This document shows positions 43,911 to 51,327 of a stretch of 64,000 nt of DNA, piece after piece. Numbering within the stretch: position 1 is the stretch's first letter; every line of letters begins with the position of its first letter. The notes under the pieces were generated by a model that had not been told where the DNA came from, ran no database searches, and saw only the letters and a program-made list of their open reading frames with translations. Source of the DNA: Halosimplex carlsbadense 2-9-1 (GTDB taxonomy: Archaea > Halobacteriota > Halobacteria > Halobacteriales > Haloarculaceae). The stretch covers positions 124,001 through 188,000 of the forward strand of contig NZ_AOIU01000018.1 of the NCBI RefSeq assembly GCF_000337455.1, in the 5' to 3' direction. A program made the translations under genes and the position numbers.

Positions 43911-44813
43911 ATGAATAAATGGGCAGTGGGCCGACGTGAGTTCATTTCGACTACCTCGTTAGCCGCACTGGGCGGGTTAGCGGGCTGTGGCTCGAACGAT
44001 TCGACGGGTTCGGATTCGACCCGCACGCCGACCAGCACCCCGGAGCCGACCACGGGGGGCGTGATAGAGTCGTTCGACGATATCTATACCGTGGGTACCT
44101 ATGAACAACCCGATGAATCCGGGTCGATAGAAGACATCCAATACGCCGGGCGGGGTTCGTTCCCCCTCCTCGTGACACACACTGCGCAAGTCGACTACAC
44201 GATAGATCTGAGCGTGCAAGAGGGGTACGAGACTGTCCCCCTCAACGTGTATCTCGTCGACGCGGACAACTATATCAAATTACAGCAGGAGGAGGAGTTC
44301 GAATCGATCGACGAGGGCAGTAAAGAGCCGGTCACCGACACGGAGACGTTCTCTTTCACCGTCCCCGCCGGACTCTACTACCTGGTGTTCGGGAGCAGTG
44401 AGGTCGGCCGAGAGTCGACGTTCGACATCGACTACACCGCTCGTCAGTATCTAAACTCCAACACGGACTGCAGTAGCTCTCAAATAAATGTCGGTCATCT
44501 GAGTATAGAGTACACGGACTCCCTGTTTAACGTCGAGCGCTGGAATCTTCGCTCCCACATCCAGTACGACGGTGAGGCGGAAACGGAGTACGAGCTACAC
44601 CTGAGACTGCTGAGTTCCGACAGTGAAACAGTAGTCAGCCAGACCCAAAGTCAAATCGAAGATTGCGAGACCAACTTCGTCTATTCCGACGAGAAGTCGC
44701 TCAACATCGTCGAAAACGGGGAGAAGATCATGGCCGAAATCGAGATACGCGACGAAAGCAGCGGCGAGGTTCTCGCCGAACGGACCCAAGAAGTCGAGAG
44801 CGTACTCTGGTAG
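43911..44813 (+). CDS. Tat-exported lipoprotein of unknown function on a probable insertion
   Basis: A 300-residue protein. MNKWAVGRREFISTTSLAALGGLAGC is a Tat signal with lipobox; a Thr/Ser/Pro linker (TPTSTPEPTTGG) follows. The remainder is beta-rich with FSFTVPAGLYYLVFGSSEVGRESTFDIDYTA, like prepeptidase-C-type beta domains, and a second beta region with two Cys (NTDCSSSQ and EDCETNF). Codon use differs from neighbours: clearly more A/T at third positions (TATATCAAA, AAATAAAT). Together with the flanking direct repeats this suggests recent transfer. The promoter is its own and AT-rich. Function unknown. Confidence 0.75.
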   Translation: MNKWAVGRREFISTTSLAALGGLAGCGSNDSTGSDSTRTPTSTPEPTTGGVIESFDDIYTVGTYEQPDESGSIEDIQYAGRGSFPLLVTHTAQVDYTIDLSVQEGYETVPLNVYLVDADNYIKLQQEEEFESIDEGSKEPVTDTETFSFTVPAGLYYLVFGSSEVGRESTFDIDYTARQYLNSNTDCSSSQINVGHLSIEYTDSLFNVERWNLRSHIQYDGEAETEYELHLRLLSSDSETVVSQTQSQIEDCETNFVYSDEKSLNIVENGEKIMAEIEIRDESSGEVLAERTQEVESVLW

Positions 44814-44891
44814 ACCGGATCCGAGCGTCACGTAGCTTCGAACCGAGGGAAATCTTCCCGTTTGGTCGCGGATCTTCGGGGTTCGAAGGGC

Positions 44892-44921
44892 GTGGCCACC
44901 GCTGGCGCGAGTACAACTGAG
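44892..44921 (+). repeat. Direct repeat, right copy (duplicated tfs 3' end)
   Basis: The same 30 bases as 43630-43659 with two substitutions, keeping the codons for GHRWREYN and a stop (TGA instead of TAA). The upstream codons are unrelated to tfs, so only the end of the gene is duplicated, as expected for a target or attachment site. Confidence 0.85.
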
Positions 44922-45029
44922 TCGAGCGGTCCAGCGGAGCCTGGGGGCGCCGGGCCGACGTGCGTGGGGCCGCCCGGGTCGCGCAACCGTACGAGGGTAT
45001 ATGTCAGACCAGCCCAAAACTGGCGTGGG

Positions 45030-45254
45030 ATGAGTTCGAACGATACCACAGCGGCGGAGTCGACGGTCGACGAGACGACGACGTGGCCCGAGCTGGCGAT
45101 CGGCCTCTACGAACGACTGACAGGGAGAGGGGCGGCGATCACCTACGAGTTCGAGGACATGGAGGTCGACGTGCCGAGCAAGGCGGGCGAGGGCGCCGAC
45201 CACGCCCACTGGCGCGTCGACGGCACGCTGCGTATCACGACCGAAGAGGAGTGA
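45030..45254 (+). CDS. Small haloarchaeal protein, possibly amphi-Trp-like
   Basis: A 74-residue protein: a Ser/Thr-rich head, then WPELAIGLYERLTGRGAAITYEFEDMEVDVPSKAG and HAHWRVDGTLRITTEEE. The alternating beta pattern with conserved Trp recalls the amphi-Trp family, but I cannot confirm this. The ATG at 45030 lies 30 bases after TATATG (about 44999), fitting a leaderless start. The stop overlaps the following GTG (GTGA), so both genes are translated as a unit. Confidence 0.65.
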   Translation: MSSNDTTAAESTVDETTTWPELAIGLYERLTGRGAAITYEFEDMEVDVPSKAGEGADHAHWRVDGTLRITTEEE

Positions 45255-45592
45255 CGGGGACAGCGCTGGCCGTCGACGCCGAGCTGGTCGTCGAGAACGG
45301 CGGGCGGAGCTACCGCGTCTGGAGCGAGGGCGACAGGCTCGTCCTCGACGCGCCCTCGCTGACCGCGTTGCGGGCGCTCGGGACCGTCCGGGACGCGCTC
45401 CCGCCCGGCGTCGCACCCGACGACCGGCTGACCGAAGCGGGACTGACGGTCGAACTACAGGTGCGCCGAGCGCCCGTCGCGTCGCTGGGCGAGGGCGTCG
45501 TGGGTGACCCGCTCGGCAGGGAACTCACCGGCGCGGACGCGGCCGTGAACCCGCTCGGCGTCCTCACGGCGGCCGTTCGCGCGCTCGGGTGA
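45251..45592 (+). CDS. Conserved haloarchaeal protein coupled to the preceding gene
   Basis: A 113-residue protein with a GTG start inside the stop of the previous gene. The visible order is a beta-hairpin region (LAVDAELVVENGGRSYRVWSEGDRLVLDAPSL), a helix (TALRALGTVRDAL), then LTVELQVRRAPVASLGEGV and a hydrophobic C-terminus. I do not recognise a named family. The coupling with the 74-residue partner suggests a two-subunit function. Confidence 0.6.
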   Translation: MTGTALAVDAELVVENGGRSYRVWSEGDRLVLDAPSLTALRALGTVRDALPPGVAPDDRLTEAGLTVELQVRRAPVASLGEGVVGDPLGRELTGADAAVNPLGVLTAAVRALG

Positions 45593-45646
45593 CGCAGGCG
45601 GCGGCCGACTGCGTTCGACTGGCGACCGGGCGCCGACGGCGTCCCG

Positions 45647-45907
45647 TTATCGCGCGGTCGCGTCCGGACCGACCGTCCAGTAGGCGCCGCGGTGGCGGAC
45701 CAGGTCTCGGTCTTCGAGGCGCGCGAGAACGACGCCGACGCTGCCGCGGGGGACGCCGGTGCCCTCGCAGATCTCGGCGGGCGTGAACGCCTCCTCGCGG
45801 CGCTCGGTGAGGTGGGCGAGCACGCGGTCGGCGTTCTCGGTGCCCGCCGCCGGGGGGCGGAGTTTGGGCTCGGGCGTCTCCTCGAACTGGTCGATACTGA
45901 TGGGCAT
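45647..45907 (-). CDS. Small winged-helix DNA-binding protein
   Basis: An 86-residue MarR/Lrp-like winged helix: DRVLAHLTERREEAFTPAEICEGTGVPRGSVGVVLARLEDRDLVRHRGAYWTVG gives helix, turn, recognition helix and wing in the standard order. The N-terminal MPISIDQFEETPEPKLRPP is an extended tail. The start is the ATG at 45905-45907. Similar one-domain regulators are abundant in haloarchaea; the target is unknown. It is divergent from the SHOCT-domain gene. Confidence 0.8.
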   Translation of the reverse strand: MPISIDQFEETPEPKLRPPAAGTENADRVLAHLTERREEAFTPAEICEGTGVPRGSVGVVLARLEDRDLVRHRGAYWTVGPDATAR

Positions 45908-46058
45908 GGGCGTCTCTACGGCGGCTGCGAGCATAGCGCTATCGCCCTTCAGGGGGCGGGAGACGCGCCTCGATTCGGCGGCGGGACGCGCCGCTGGGGT
46001 CGTCGACCGGCCGCGGTCGTCCCCGAAAATTATACTGCCCCAGCCGGTAGCCTCGGAC

Positions 46059-46517
46059 ATGAGCGACGAGCCGAGCGAGGAGGTGGACGACCCCATGGAG
46101 GCGCTGGTCGGGATCGTCGCGGTCGCGACGCTCCCGCTGGCGGCGCTGGCAGCCATCTTCGTCGGCGGGGATGCGCCCGCAGTCGTCGCCATCGTCGGGT
46201 GGTTCTTTCTCGTGCCGGTGCTGGCAATCCTCTCCCAGTACGTCGACCTGCGCGAGTGGCTCGGCGAACGGCGCGGACGGACTCGACCGACCGACGCGAC
46301 CCGGGAAGACGAACGGGACGGCGAGGACGACGCCCTCCACCGACTCCGGGAGCGCTACGCGGCCGGCGAGATCGGCGACGCCGAGTTCGAGCGTCGACTC
46401 GAACGGCTGCTGGAGACGGAGGGCGTCGAGGTGCCCGACGGCGTCGATCCGGCCGGCTCCGCCGGGGCGGGCATCGACCTGTCGGCCGACCGCCAGCGCG
46501 AACGCGAGCGGGAGTGA
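46059..46517 (+). CDS. SHOCT-domain membrane protein
   Basis: A 152-residue protein with two hydrophobic segments (about residues 13-35 and 41-63), an Arg-rich cytosolic stretch and a SHOCT motif near the C-terminus (DALHRLRERYAAGEIGDAEFERRLERLLETEG). SHOCT motifs are thought to mediate oligomerisation. A good TATA box, AAATTATACTG, lies about 25-30 bases before the ATG at 46059. The tail ends in a charged RQRERERE run. Confidence 0.85.
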   Translation: MSDEPSEEVDDPMEALVGIVAVATLPLAALAAIFVGGDAPAVVAIVGWFFLVPVLAILSQYVDLREWLGERRGRTRPTDATREDERDGEDDALHRLRERYAAGEIGDAEFERRLERLLETEGVEVPDGVDPAGSAGAGIDLSADRQRERERE

Positions 46518-46624
46518 GTCGGTCGACTCGGCGCCGGGTCCGGTCTCGCGCATCCGAGCGAGACCGTTCTCTCGGTTGATACTCTCCCAAAACCGTTATA
46601 ACCAGTCTGTCCATTGAATCGTTG

Positions 46625-48508
46625 ATGAGTCGGTCGTCACCGAACCCGATCCGGGTCCTCCACGTCGACGACGACCCAGAGTCCGTCGAACGGGTCGCCG
46701 CCGTCGAGACGGCGAACGAGCGATTCACCGTCGAGGCGGTGTCCGGGCCCGACGAGGGACTGGACCGTCTCGTCGACGGCGAATTCGACTGCGTCGTCTC
46801 CGAGTACGACTTGGAGGGACGCGACGGCGTCGCGCTCCTCGAAGCCGTCAGAGCGGACCACCCGGAGCTCCCCTTCGTCCTGTTTACTGACGAGGGAAAC
46901 GAGGCAGTGGCCAGCGAGGCGATCTCCGCGGATATCACCGACTACCTCCGGAAAGGGACCGTCGCCGACGGCTCGACCGAGCTGACCGAGCGGATCGAGG
47001 CCGCCGTCGAGTCCGCCCGCGAGGGGCGGGCCCGTCGCCGTCGCCTCCGGGCGATCGACGACGCCGAGGAAGGCATCGGAATCATCGAAGCGGACGGGAC
47101 CTACAGCTACGTCAACGAAGCGTACGCCGACCTCTACGGCTACGAGCCCGAGGAGATGGTCGGTGAGTCGTTCACTGTCACGTACCCCGACGGGGCGCTG
47201 GAGACGGTCAGGGCGGACGTGATGCCGGCCGTCGAGGGGACGGGGTTCTGGCGCGGCGAGACGACCGGGGTCCGAGCCGACGGTACGACCTTCGTCGAGG
47301 ACCACACGCTCGCCAAGGCCGACGGGGAGCGGCTCGTCTGCAGCGTCTTCGACAAGACCGACCGCGGGGGCAACGAGGACGCCATCGAGGGGATCCACAC
47401 CACCGTCCGCGAGCTCATGGAGGCGACGACCTTCGAGGCAGTGGCCGAGACGGCCGTCAGGGCCGTCCGGGACGTCGTAGGTCTGCCGAACAACGCGGTC
47501 CACCGCTACGACGAGGAGAGCGAGGCGCTCGTCCCGGTCGCCTGGACGGACGAGGCGGAGCGACTGCTCGGCGAGGTCCCGCCGATCCCGCGCGGCGGCG
47601 GGCTCGCGTGGGACGCCTTCGAAGACGGTGAACGCCGGGTCTACGACGACGTCTCGACGGTGTCCGGGCGGCTCACCGAGGAGACGCCGATCCGGAGCGA
47701 AGTGATCTTTCCGCTGGGCGACCACGGCGTCCTCCTCGTCGGGACCACCGAACCCGACGCCTTCGAACGGACGGACGTCACGCTGGCCGGGACGTTCGCG
47801 GTTCACGCGACCACGGCGCTCGACGGCATCCGTTCGGAGCGCGAACTCCGCGCGGAGCGGGAGGTGCTCGAACAGCAGAACGAGCGCCTCGAACGGTTCG
47901 CGGGCATCGTCAGTCACGACCTGCGGAATCCGCTGACCGTCGCACAGGGCCGGCTCGAACTGCTCGCCGAGGACTACGACGAGGAACACGTCGCCGCCAT
48001 CCGGCGGTCCCACGACCGGATGGAGGCGCTGATCGAGGACATCCTGACGCTCGCGAGGGAGGGCGAGGGGGCGACCGAGGCGGAACCGGTCGACCTCGCC
48101 GACGCGGCCGCGGAGTGCTGGACGCACGTCGAGACGGCCGAGGCGACGCTCGCAGTCGAGGCGACGGCGACGGTCCGGGCCGACCCCGGTCGGCTCCAGC
48201 AGTTACTGGAGAACTGCGTCCGCAACGCGGTGGAACACGGCGCGACGAGCGCCGACGGGGCCAGCGACCTGACGGTCACGATCGGCGACTTCGAGGGCGG
48301 GTTCTACGTCGCCGACGACGGGCCCGGGATCCCCGAGAACGAACGCGATCGGGTGTTCGAGGCCGGGTTCTCCAGTGCCGACGACGGCACCGGCCTGGGG
48401 CTGAACATCGTCGCCGGCATCGCCGAGTCCCACGGCTGGGACATCGACGTGCGCGAGAGCGAGGCCGGCGGCGCGCGGTTCGAAGTGACCGGCGTCGAGA
48501 CCGTCTGA
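46625..48508 (+). CDS. REC-PAS-GAF hybrid sensor histidine kinase with altered phospho-acceptor
   Basis: A 627-residue cytosolic sensor. Residues 8-125 are a receiver domain with acidic pocket Asp15/Asp16 and Lys110 (YLRKG), but the expected phospho-acceptor position reads VVSEYDLEG, Glu60 instead of Asp. Next are a PAS domain (EGIGIIEADGTYSYVNEAYADLYGYEPEEMVGES) and a GAF domain (about 245-390). A HisKA helix with FAGIVSHDLRNPLTVAQGR gives His431, and the ATPase domain has ENCVRNAVEHG, VADDGPGIPENE and GTGLGLNI. The start is the ATG at 46625; GTTATAACC lies 28 bases before. No cognate response regulator is adjacent, as is usual for haloarchaeal kinases. Confidence 0.92.
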   Translation: MSRSSPNPIRVLHVDDDPESVERVAAVETANERFTVEAVSGPDEGLDRLVDGEFDCVVSEYDLEGRDGVALLEAVRADHPELPFVLFTDEGNEAVASEAISADITDYLRKGTVADGSTELTERIEAAVESAREGRARRRRLRAIDDAEEGIGIIEADGTYSYVNEAYADLYGYEPEEMVGESFTVTYPDGALETVRADVMPAVEGTGFWRGETTGVRADGTTFVEDHTLAKADGERLVCSVFDKTDRGGNEDAIEGIHTTVRELMEATTFEAVAETAVRAVRDVVGLPNNAVHRYDEESEALVPVAWTDEAERLLGEVPPIPRGGGLAWDAFEDGERRVYDDVSTVSGRLTEETPIRSEVIFPLGDHGVLLVGTTEPDAFERTDVTLAGTFAVHATTALDGIRSERELRAEREVLEQQNERLERFAGIVSHDLRNPLTVAQGRLELLAEDYDEEHVAAIRRSHDRMEALIEDILTLAREGEGATEAEPVDLADAAAECWTHVETAEATLAVEATATVRADPGRLQQLLENCVRNAVEHGATSADGASDLTVTIGDFEGGFYVADDGPGIPENERDRVFEAGFSSADDGTGLGLNIVAGIAESHGWDIDVRESEAGGARFEVTGVETV

Positions 48509-48583
48509 GACACGGTGTCGACGCGAACGCTCGTGCAGACCGGTGTCTCTGAGCGCGACGCCCGCGAGCGACGGCGTCGCCGG

Positions 48584-49447
48584 TCACTCCGCGGCGTCGG
48601 CCGCGAGGCCGGACGGTCCGGGGGCTTCGTCGGTGAGGCTCCAGACCAGTGCGGCGGCCGCGGCCAGGACCATCGCCGCGACGCCGACGAGCACGAACGC
48701 GGTGATCACCTCGTCGGCGAGGAAGACGGGGCTGCCGTCGGGCGGCTGCGGCGGAAGGGACTCCGGCGGCGGGACCATATCGGTCACGCCGATCGACTCC
48801 GGTCGGACGTAGCTCCACGGCGGGACCGCGAGCAGGGCCGCCGCGAGGAACCAGACGGCGTGGGCCCGGAGCCAGCCCAGCGGGGCGCGAACGAGCAGTA
48901 GGTACGCGCCGAGGGCGACGGCGAAGAAGGGGAGCGCGGCGAGCGACCAGTACCCGAGCAGGGCCGTGGCCGCGAAGCCCGCGAACACCGAGACGCCGCC
49001 GACGGTCGCCAGGCGACTCGGGAGTCCCTCGCGGTCGTGCGAGCGCCGTTCGAACAGCCCGCAGGTCCCGCTCGCGACGAGGAAACCGCCGGGGACGAGG
49101 GCGATCCAGGCCCACGGACTGGCCGGGACGACGAACGCCCAGCCGACGAGCGCGGCCATCGCGCACGACTGCGCGCCGACGAGCGCGTGCGAGCGTGCCC
49201 TGCCCGACCACCAGCAGACGGTCACGCCGAGCGTGACGGGGATCGAGAGGAGGTACGCGCTCCACTGGGCGAGCGTCGGGCAGTCCGCGGCCGCGCAGTA
49301 GAGCGACGGCGCCCAGAGGACGGACGGGCCGGCGGCTCGGGCATAGAGCAGCGGCGCCAACAGTCCGAGCGTGACGAGGGCGAGCCCCCAGCCGACCCGA
49401 CGGCCGTAGTCCGGGTCGCTCGGCCGATGGACTGGGGGCGAGACCAT
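48584..49447 (-). CDS. Haloarchaeal polytopic membrane protein, hypothetical
   Basis: A 287-residue protein with about six or seven hydrophobic segments. Two Cys-containing stretches (LYCAAADCPTLAQW on the first loop, TCGLFERR later) and a conserved-looking external segment PWSYVRPESIGVTDMVPPPESLPPQPP are notable. The start is the ATG at 49445-49447 (MVSPPVHRPSDPDYGRR). I do not recognise a named family. It is convergent with the histidine kinase gene. Confidence 0.6.
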   Translation of the reverse strand: MVSPPVHRPSDPDYGRRVGWGLALVTLGLLAPLLYARAAGPSVLWAPSLYCAAADCPTLAQWSAYLLSIPVTLGVTVCWWSGRARSHALVGAQSCAMAALVGWAFVVPASPWAWIALVPGGFLVASGTCGLFERRSHDREGLPSRLATVGGVSVFAGFAATALLGYWSLAALPFFAVALGAYLLLVRAPLGWLRAHAVWFLAAALLAVPPWSYVRPESIGVTDMVPPPESLPPQPPDGSPVFLADEVITAFVLVGVAAMVLAAAAALVWSLTDEAPGPSGLAADAAE

Positions 49448-49521
49448 GTCGCGGGTTTGTGTCGACGGCGAAAAAAGCGTAGTGGCGGTCGAAGGGCCGA
49501 GCGTGCGGGACCGTCCGCCGG

Positions 49522-50400
49522 TCAGGGCGAGACGGCGACCCAGGCGACGACGACGACCGCGGCGCCGACGACGGTGCTGCCGACGGCGTGGACCCGCAGT
49601 CGGTCCAGCAGCTCGTGGGACTCCTCGTGGAGCGAACACACCTGGTCGATCTCCGAGCCGGCGTCGCAGACGGGGAGGAAGTCCATGGCCACGTGGAGGA
49701 AGATGCCGGCGGCGAAGCCGAAGACGACGGCGTTGAGCGCCGCGATCTCGGGGACCGGGAGCGCGGCCGTCGGGATGGCGGTGATGCCGACGCCGGCGGC
49801 CGGGAGGAGGAGCGCGGAGACGGGCTTGCCGTTGCGACGCAGGCGACGGGCGGCGGCGTAGCCCGCGGGGCCCTTGTGCGAGACGATGGCGAGCCCGAGC
49901 AGCAGGCCGAGCGTCGGCATCGAGCCGTAGACGAGACCGATTATCAGGCCGGCCGAGAGGGCGTGGGCGGTGATCTGGGCGGTCGTCACGTCCATCGGGA
50001 GGTCGCGGTGCGTGAGTCGATGGCCGATAACGTGGCCGCTGTACCCGACGACGATCCCCGCGGCGATGCCGATGCCGCCGACCTGGGGCGCGATACCGCC
50101 GTTGCCGGCGATCCCGATAGCCTGCGGGACGAGGAACATCGCCGCACTGGTCACCATCGCGCCGCTGGCGAGCCCGTAGCCCCAGACGAGCCGCTTGGGG
50201 TCCGTCTCCGTCGCCCGCGCGCCGAGGTACGTCCCGGCGGCCATCGCCGCGAACGCCACCCACCCGACGATCAGCACTTTCCACGTCTCGGCCAAGACCG
50301 CCGCGACCGACAGCCCCACCAGGACCGCGACGCCCGCACCGCCGACCAGCGAGAGCCGCCCGCCTCCGTTATTAACATCCATAGACTCGTTAATACTCAT
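49522..50400 (-). CDS. ZIP family metal transporter
   Basis: A 292-residue membrane protein with about eight helices. The ZIP metal path is visible in TTAQITAHALSAGLIIGLVYGSMPTLGLLLGLAIVSHKGPAGYAAARRL (TM4-TM5) with His residues, although the usual HExPE motif is altered to SHKGPAG. FAAGIFLHVAMDFLP adds another His/Asp pair. Such proteins import Zn, Fe or Mn. Two ATGs lie at the start (50400 and 50382); the first fits a leaderless transcript from CTTATTAAC about 30 bases upstream. That promoter carries an inverted repeat. Confidence 0.85.
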   Translation of the reverse strand: MSINESMDVNNGGGRLSLVGGAGVAVLVGLSVAAVLAETWKVLIVGWVAFAAMAAGTYLGARATETDPKRLVWGYGLASGAMVTSAAMFLVPQAIGIAGNGGIAPQVGGIGIAAGIVVGYSGHVIGHRLTHRDLPMDVTTAQITAHALSAGLIIGLVYGSMPTLGLLLGLAIVSHKGPAGYAAARRLRRNGKPVSALLLPAAGVGITAIPTAALPVPEIAALNAVVFGFAAGIFLHVAMDFLPVCDAGSEIDQVCSLHEESHELLDRLRVHAVGSTVVGAAVVVVAWVAVSP

Positions 50401-50403
50401 TGT

Positions 50404-50432
50404 TTAGCAACACGGGGGTTGTTGTTAATAAG
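50404..50432 (-). promoter_or_regulatory. ZIP promoter with overlapping inverted repeat
   Basis: TTAGCAACA (50404-50412), seven bases, then TGTTGTTAA (50420-50428): an inverted repeat with eight of nine pairs matching. The minus-strand TATA box CTTATTAAC (about 50424-50432) overlaps the outer arm and the inner arm reaches the start codon. A bound repressor would block transcription completely. Confidence 0.6.
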
Positions 50433-50502
50433 ACTGTCGCTCGGGACCGAAAGCGGCCGGAGAGCAGGGCGAGAGCGGGTGGGCGCGGGTAGCTGTCGGG
50501 CG

Positions 50503-51216
50503 TCAGGCTTCGCGCATCGCGCGGCGGTCGAGGACCGAACCGTCGAGTCGGTCGGGGTCGGCGTCGCGAGTTGCCCACAGGACGAGATCGGCGGCCCGCT
50601 CGGGGTCGGTGCCGCGGCCGCCCGTGAGATCCGTCGCGACGGCGCCGGGGTCGACGACGGCCGCGGGCCACTCGGTGTCGGCGGCGAACTGACGGACGAG
50701 GGCCTCGGCGGCGGCCTTCGAGACGGCGTAGGCGCCGAACCCCTCGCGGGCATCGCGGGCGATCCCCCCGGAGAGCGCCAGCAACCGCGCATCGTCGGCG
50801 AGGTGCGGGCGGGCCTCGCGGAAGGTCGCGAAGACGCCGCGAGCGTTGGTCCGCACCGCGTCGTCGAACGCCCCGTACGATTCGCGGTCGACCGGCGTCT
50901 CGCCGGCGTCGCCGTGGTAGACGCCGGCGTTCGCGACGACGACGTCGACGGTCCCGCCCTCGCGAGCGGCGGTTTCGACCAGCCGCTCGACGTCGAACTC
51001 GTCGCGCACGTCGGCTCGCTGGGTCGTGATCGCTCCGCCGGACTCGCGGACCGCTTCGGCCAGGTCGTCGAGCGCGTCGGCGTCGCGGGCGCACGTGACC
51101 ACGTGCGCGCCGGCGTCGGCGAACGCCTCGACCGTTGCCCTGCCGATCCCGCGCGTGCCGCCCGTGACGACGACCGTCTGTCCGTCCATACCGCGCCGTT
51201 GGGACGGGTCCGTCAT
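50503..51216 (-). CDS. Short-chain dehydrogenase/reductase
   Basis: A 237-residue classical SDR. The NAD(P) motif is VVVTGGTRGIGRATVEAFADAGAHVV, the NAG motif is VVVANAGVYH, and the active site has Ser in LLALSGGIARDA and YAVSK. The N-terminal ten residues (MTDPSQRRG) may be extra; the second ATG at 51189 gives MDGQTVVVTGG and fits the fold better. Substrate unknown. It is divergent from the carotenoid operon with about 110 bases between starts. Confidence 0.88.
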   Translation of the reverse strand: MTDPSQRRGMDGQTVVVTGGTRGIGRATVEAFADAGAHVVTCARDADALDDLAEAVRESGGAITTQRADVRDEFDVERLVETAAREGGTVDVVVANAGVYHGDAGETPVDRESYGAFDDAVRTNARGVFATFREARPHLADDARLLALSGGIARDAREGFGAYAVSKAAAEALVRQFAADTEWPAAVVDPGAVATDLTGGRGTDPERAADLVLWATRDADPDRLDGSVLDRRAMREA

Positions 51217-51327
51217 GAGCGTCCCGGCGGACCGACGGTGCGGGCGGCGAGGGGAAACACCGCGAGATCCACAGACCGCACCGGTTGGGCACCCCCTTTT
51301 TCACGGGTCGGGCCCGATATCCGTGTA

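Noticed and set aside
44663-44920. A second tfs gene ending in GHRWREYN
   Set aside because: Only the last ten or so codons match; there are no zinc-ribbon cysteines upstream, so it is a duplicated gene end, not a gene.
45647-46192. N-terminal extension of the small winged-helix protein
   Set aside because: The added 95 residues are Ser/Ala/Arg-rich, antisense to the SHOCT-gene promoter, and absent from similar one-domain regulators.
49588-51327. Very long plus-strand extension before crtD
   Set aside because: It runs antisense over the ZIP and SDR genes, both of which have clear family motifs; the crtD start at 51328 begins right before the FAD motif.
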